From NCBI GenBank assembly GCA_965203215.1, contig CBDBBY010000001.1:3472001-3536000 (forward strand): a stretch of DNA of 64,000 nucleotides, in the 5' to 3' direction. Both the position numbers and the translations under genes were made by a program. The notes under the pieces were generated by a model, which was not told the origin of the DNA, did no database searches, and worked only from the letters and a program-made list of their open reading frames with translations. This DNA is from CBDBBY01 sp965203215 (GTDB lineage Bacteria; Pseudomonadota; Alphaproteobacteria; Rhodobacterales; Rhodobacteraceae). Positions 63,277 to 64,000 of this stretch are shown here, in pieces; position 1 is the first letter of the stretch; each line of letters opens with the position of its first letter.

Positions 63277-64000
63277 GAAGATGGATCCTCGCCACCTTGA
63301 AATTCTCGCGGCCATCGTTGATCGCGGCGGCCTGACCGAAGGAGCCGAAGCGCTCGGAAAGTCGCAGCCTTCCGTATCGCGAACCCTCGCTCAGCTTGAA
63401 GCGCGACTGGGCGCGGCGATCTTCAAGCCCGGCCGCCGTCCGCTTCAGCCGACCGAGCTCGGTCAAGCGCTTGCCGAGCAGGGACGAACGGTCCTGAAAG
63501 CGAACTTGGCGGCTTCCGAAATCGCTTCGCGGTTCAGAACCGGGCATTCAGGACTGGTGCGGGTCGCAGGCACCCCGATATTCACCGACGGCGTGATCTC
63601 AAGCATCATCGCGAAATCGCAAGCCCAGCTGCCGGACGTGCGGGTCGAGCAATCCTACGGCTACGCCGACGCTCTGATCGACAAATTGCACAACAAGACG
63701 CTGGACATCGCGATCCTGCCCCTCCAGCGGGACGACATTCCGAAGGATTTGGCGTTTCAGCCGATCCTGCCCGGACTGAACGTGGTCGCATGCCGGGAGG
63801 GTCATCCGCTGACCCGCAGGAAACTTCTCACGACGAAGGACATCGCGGAGTTCCCTTGGATCGCGCCGCCTGCGGACAGCCCGCTTTATCGCGATCTGCA
63901 GCGGGCCTTGGCGAACATAGGCGCCAAAGATTATCGGATCAGTTTCTCCGGCGGTTCGCTGGCTTCGGTCATCACGGTGCTGACCGGTTCGGACAGTCTG
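63275..64000 (+). CDS. LysR-family transcriptional regulator (partial, C-terminus beyond window)
   Basis: Frame open from ATG 63275 to the window edge, 242 codons. N-terminal winged helix MDPRHLEILAAIVDRGGLTE, EALGKSQPSVSRTLAQLEAR, LGAAIFKPGRRPLQPTELG; then the inducer-binding domain (LVRVAGTPIFTDGVISSIIA, LDIAILPLQRDDIPKDLAF). Divergent from the maleylacetate reductase operon and most likely its regulator. GGAAGGG lies about 18 bases upstream of the ATG, slightly far for a ribosome site; ATG 63281 is an alternative. Confidence 0.93.
   Translation, partial: MKMDPRHLEILAAIVDRGGLTEGAEALGKSQPSVSRTLAQLEARLGAAIFKPGRRPLQPTELGQALAEQGRTVLKANLAASEIASRFRTGHSGLVRVAGTPIFTDGVISSIIAKSQAQLPDVRVEQSYGYADALIDKLHNKTLDIAILPLQRDDIPKDLAFQPILPGLNVVACREGHPLTRRKLLTTKDIAEFPWIAPPADSPLYRDLQRALANIGAKDYRISFSGGSLASVITVLTGSDSL

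Overview
The window (about 64 kb) looks like a chromosomal segment of an alphaproteobacterium. The evidence is gene order: tsaE-amgK-murU-addB-addA-trxA, the hemD / mitofilin-like / hemY-like block diverging from tsaD, and ahcY next to a SCO1/SenC gene are typical alphaproteobacterial neighbourhoods. The backbone is GC-rich. AT-rich blocks (about 4.6-7.5, 15.4-16.9, 29.6-31.0 and 41.6-43.7 kb) and many insertion sequences and decayed fragments point to repeated acquisition and gene loss. I found no rRNA, tRNA or CRISPR array.

Layout. (1) 1-3.2 kb: minus-strand polyamine-type ABC importer (ATPase cut by the window edge, two permeases, binding protein). (2) 3.4-19.4 kb: the conserved trxA-addA-addB-murU-amgK-tsaE run, minus strand, split twice by plus-strand cargo: a UvrD-like helicase plus DUF2290-type protein beside an IS630 relic (4.1-7.5 kb), and an AAA ATPase plus a frameshifted TOPRIM/DUF3226-like partner (15.5-17.0 kb). 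(3) 19.7-22.5 kb: SCO1/SenC, HD hydrolase, ahcY. (4) 22.5-29.4 kb: a nest of four insertion sequences. An ISNCY-type element carries an ISAs1 element, itself split by an IS21 element, and also an IS110/IS1111-type element. Target duplications and restored reading frames show the order of events. (5) 29.6-33.7 kb: AT-rich hypothetical and frameshifted secreted genes, then a large Ala-rich TbpB-like lipoprotein gene with an 11-bp G tract inside its putative promoter, then IS relics. (6) 33.9-41.1 kb: Fic protein with a long palindrome upstream, EVE protein, tsaD, hemD, mitofilin-like, hemY-like. (7) 41.9-53.9 kb: a mixed accessory zone with a HEPN-like protein, Fe(II)/2OG dioxygenase, quinone reductase, HipBA, PaaI thioesterase with an apparent ATT start, Rieske oxygenase, TIR-like effector, IS3 remnant and an XRE-ImmA/IrrE + PIN pair. 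(8) 53.9-64 kb: an aromatic catabolic operon with its own importer.

How the genes work together. AddAB resects double-strand breaks; AmgK and MurU recycle cell-wall MurNAc; TsaE and TsaD belong to the tRNA t6A pathway. The catabolic operon reads in order maleylacetate reductase, binding protein, LivG, LivF, LivH, LivM, FAD aromatic hydroxylase, glutathione transferase, hydroxyquinol 1,2-dioxygenase, with a divergent LysR regulator. This fits uptake of an aromatic acid or phenol, hydroxylation to hydroxyquinol, ring cleavage to maleylacetate and reduction to 3-oxoadipate. The accessory genes (helicase/DUF2290, AAA/TOPRIM-like, HEPN, TIR, Fic, HipBA, ImmA-PIN) are mostly of defence or toxin-antitoxin type.
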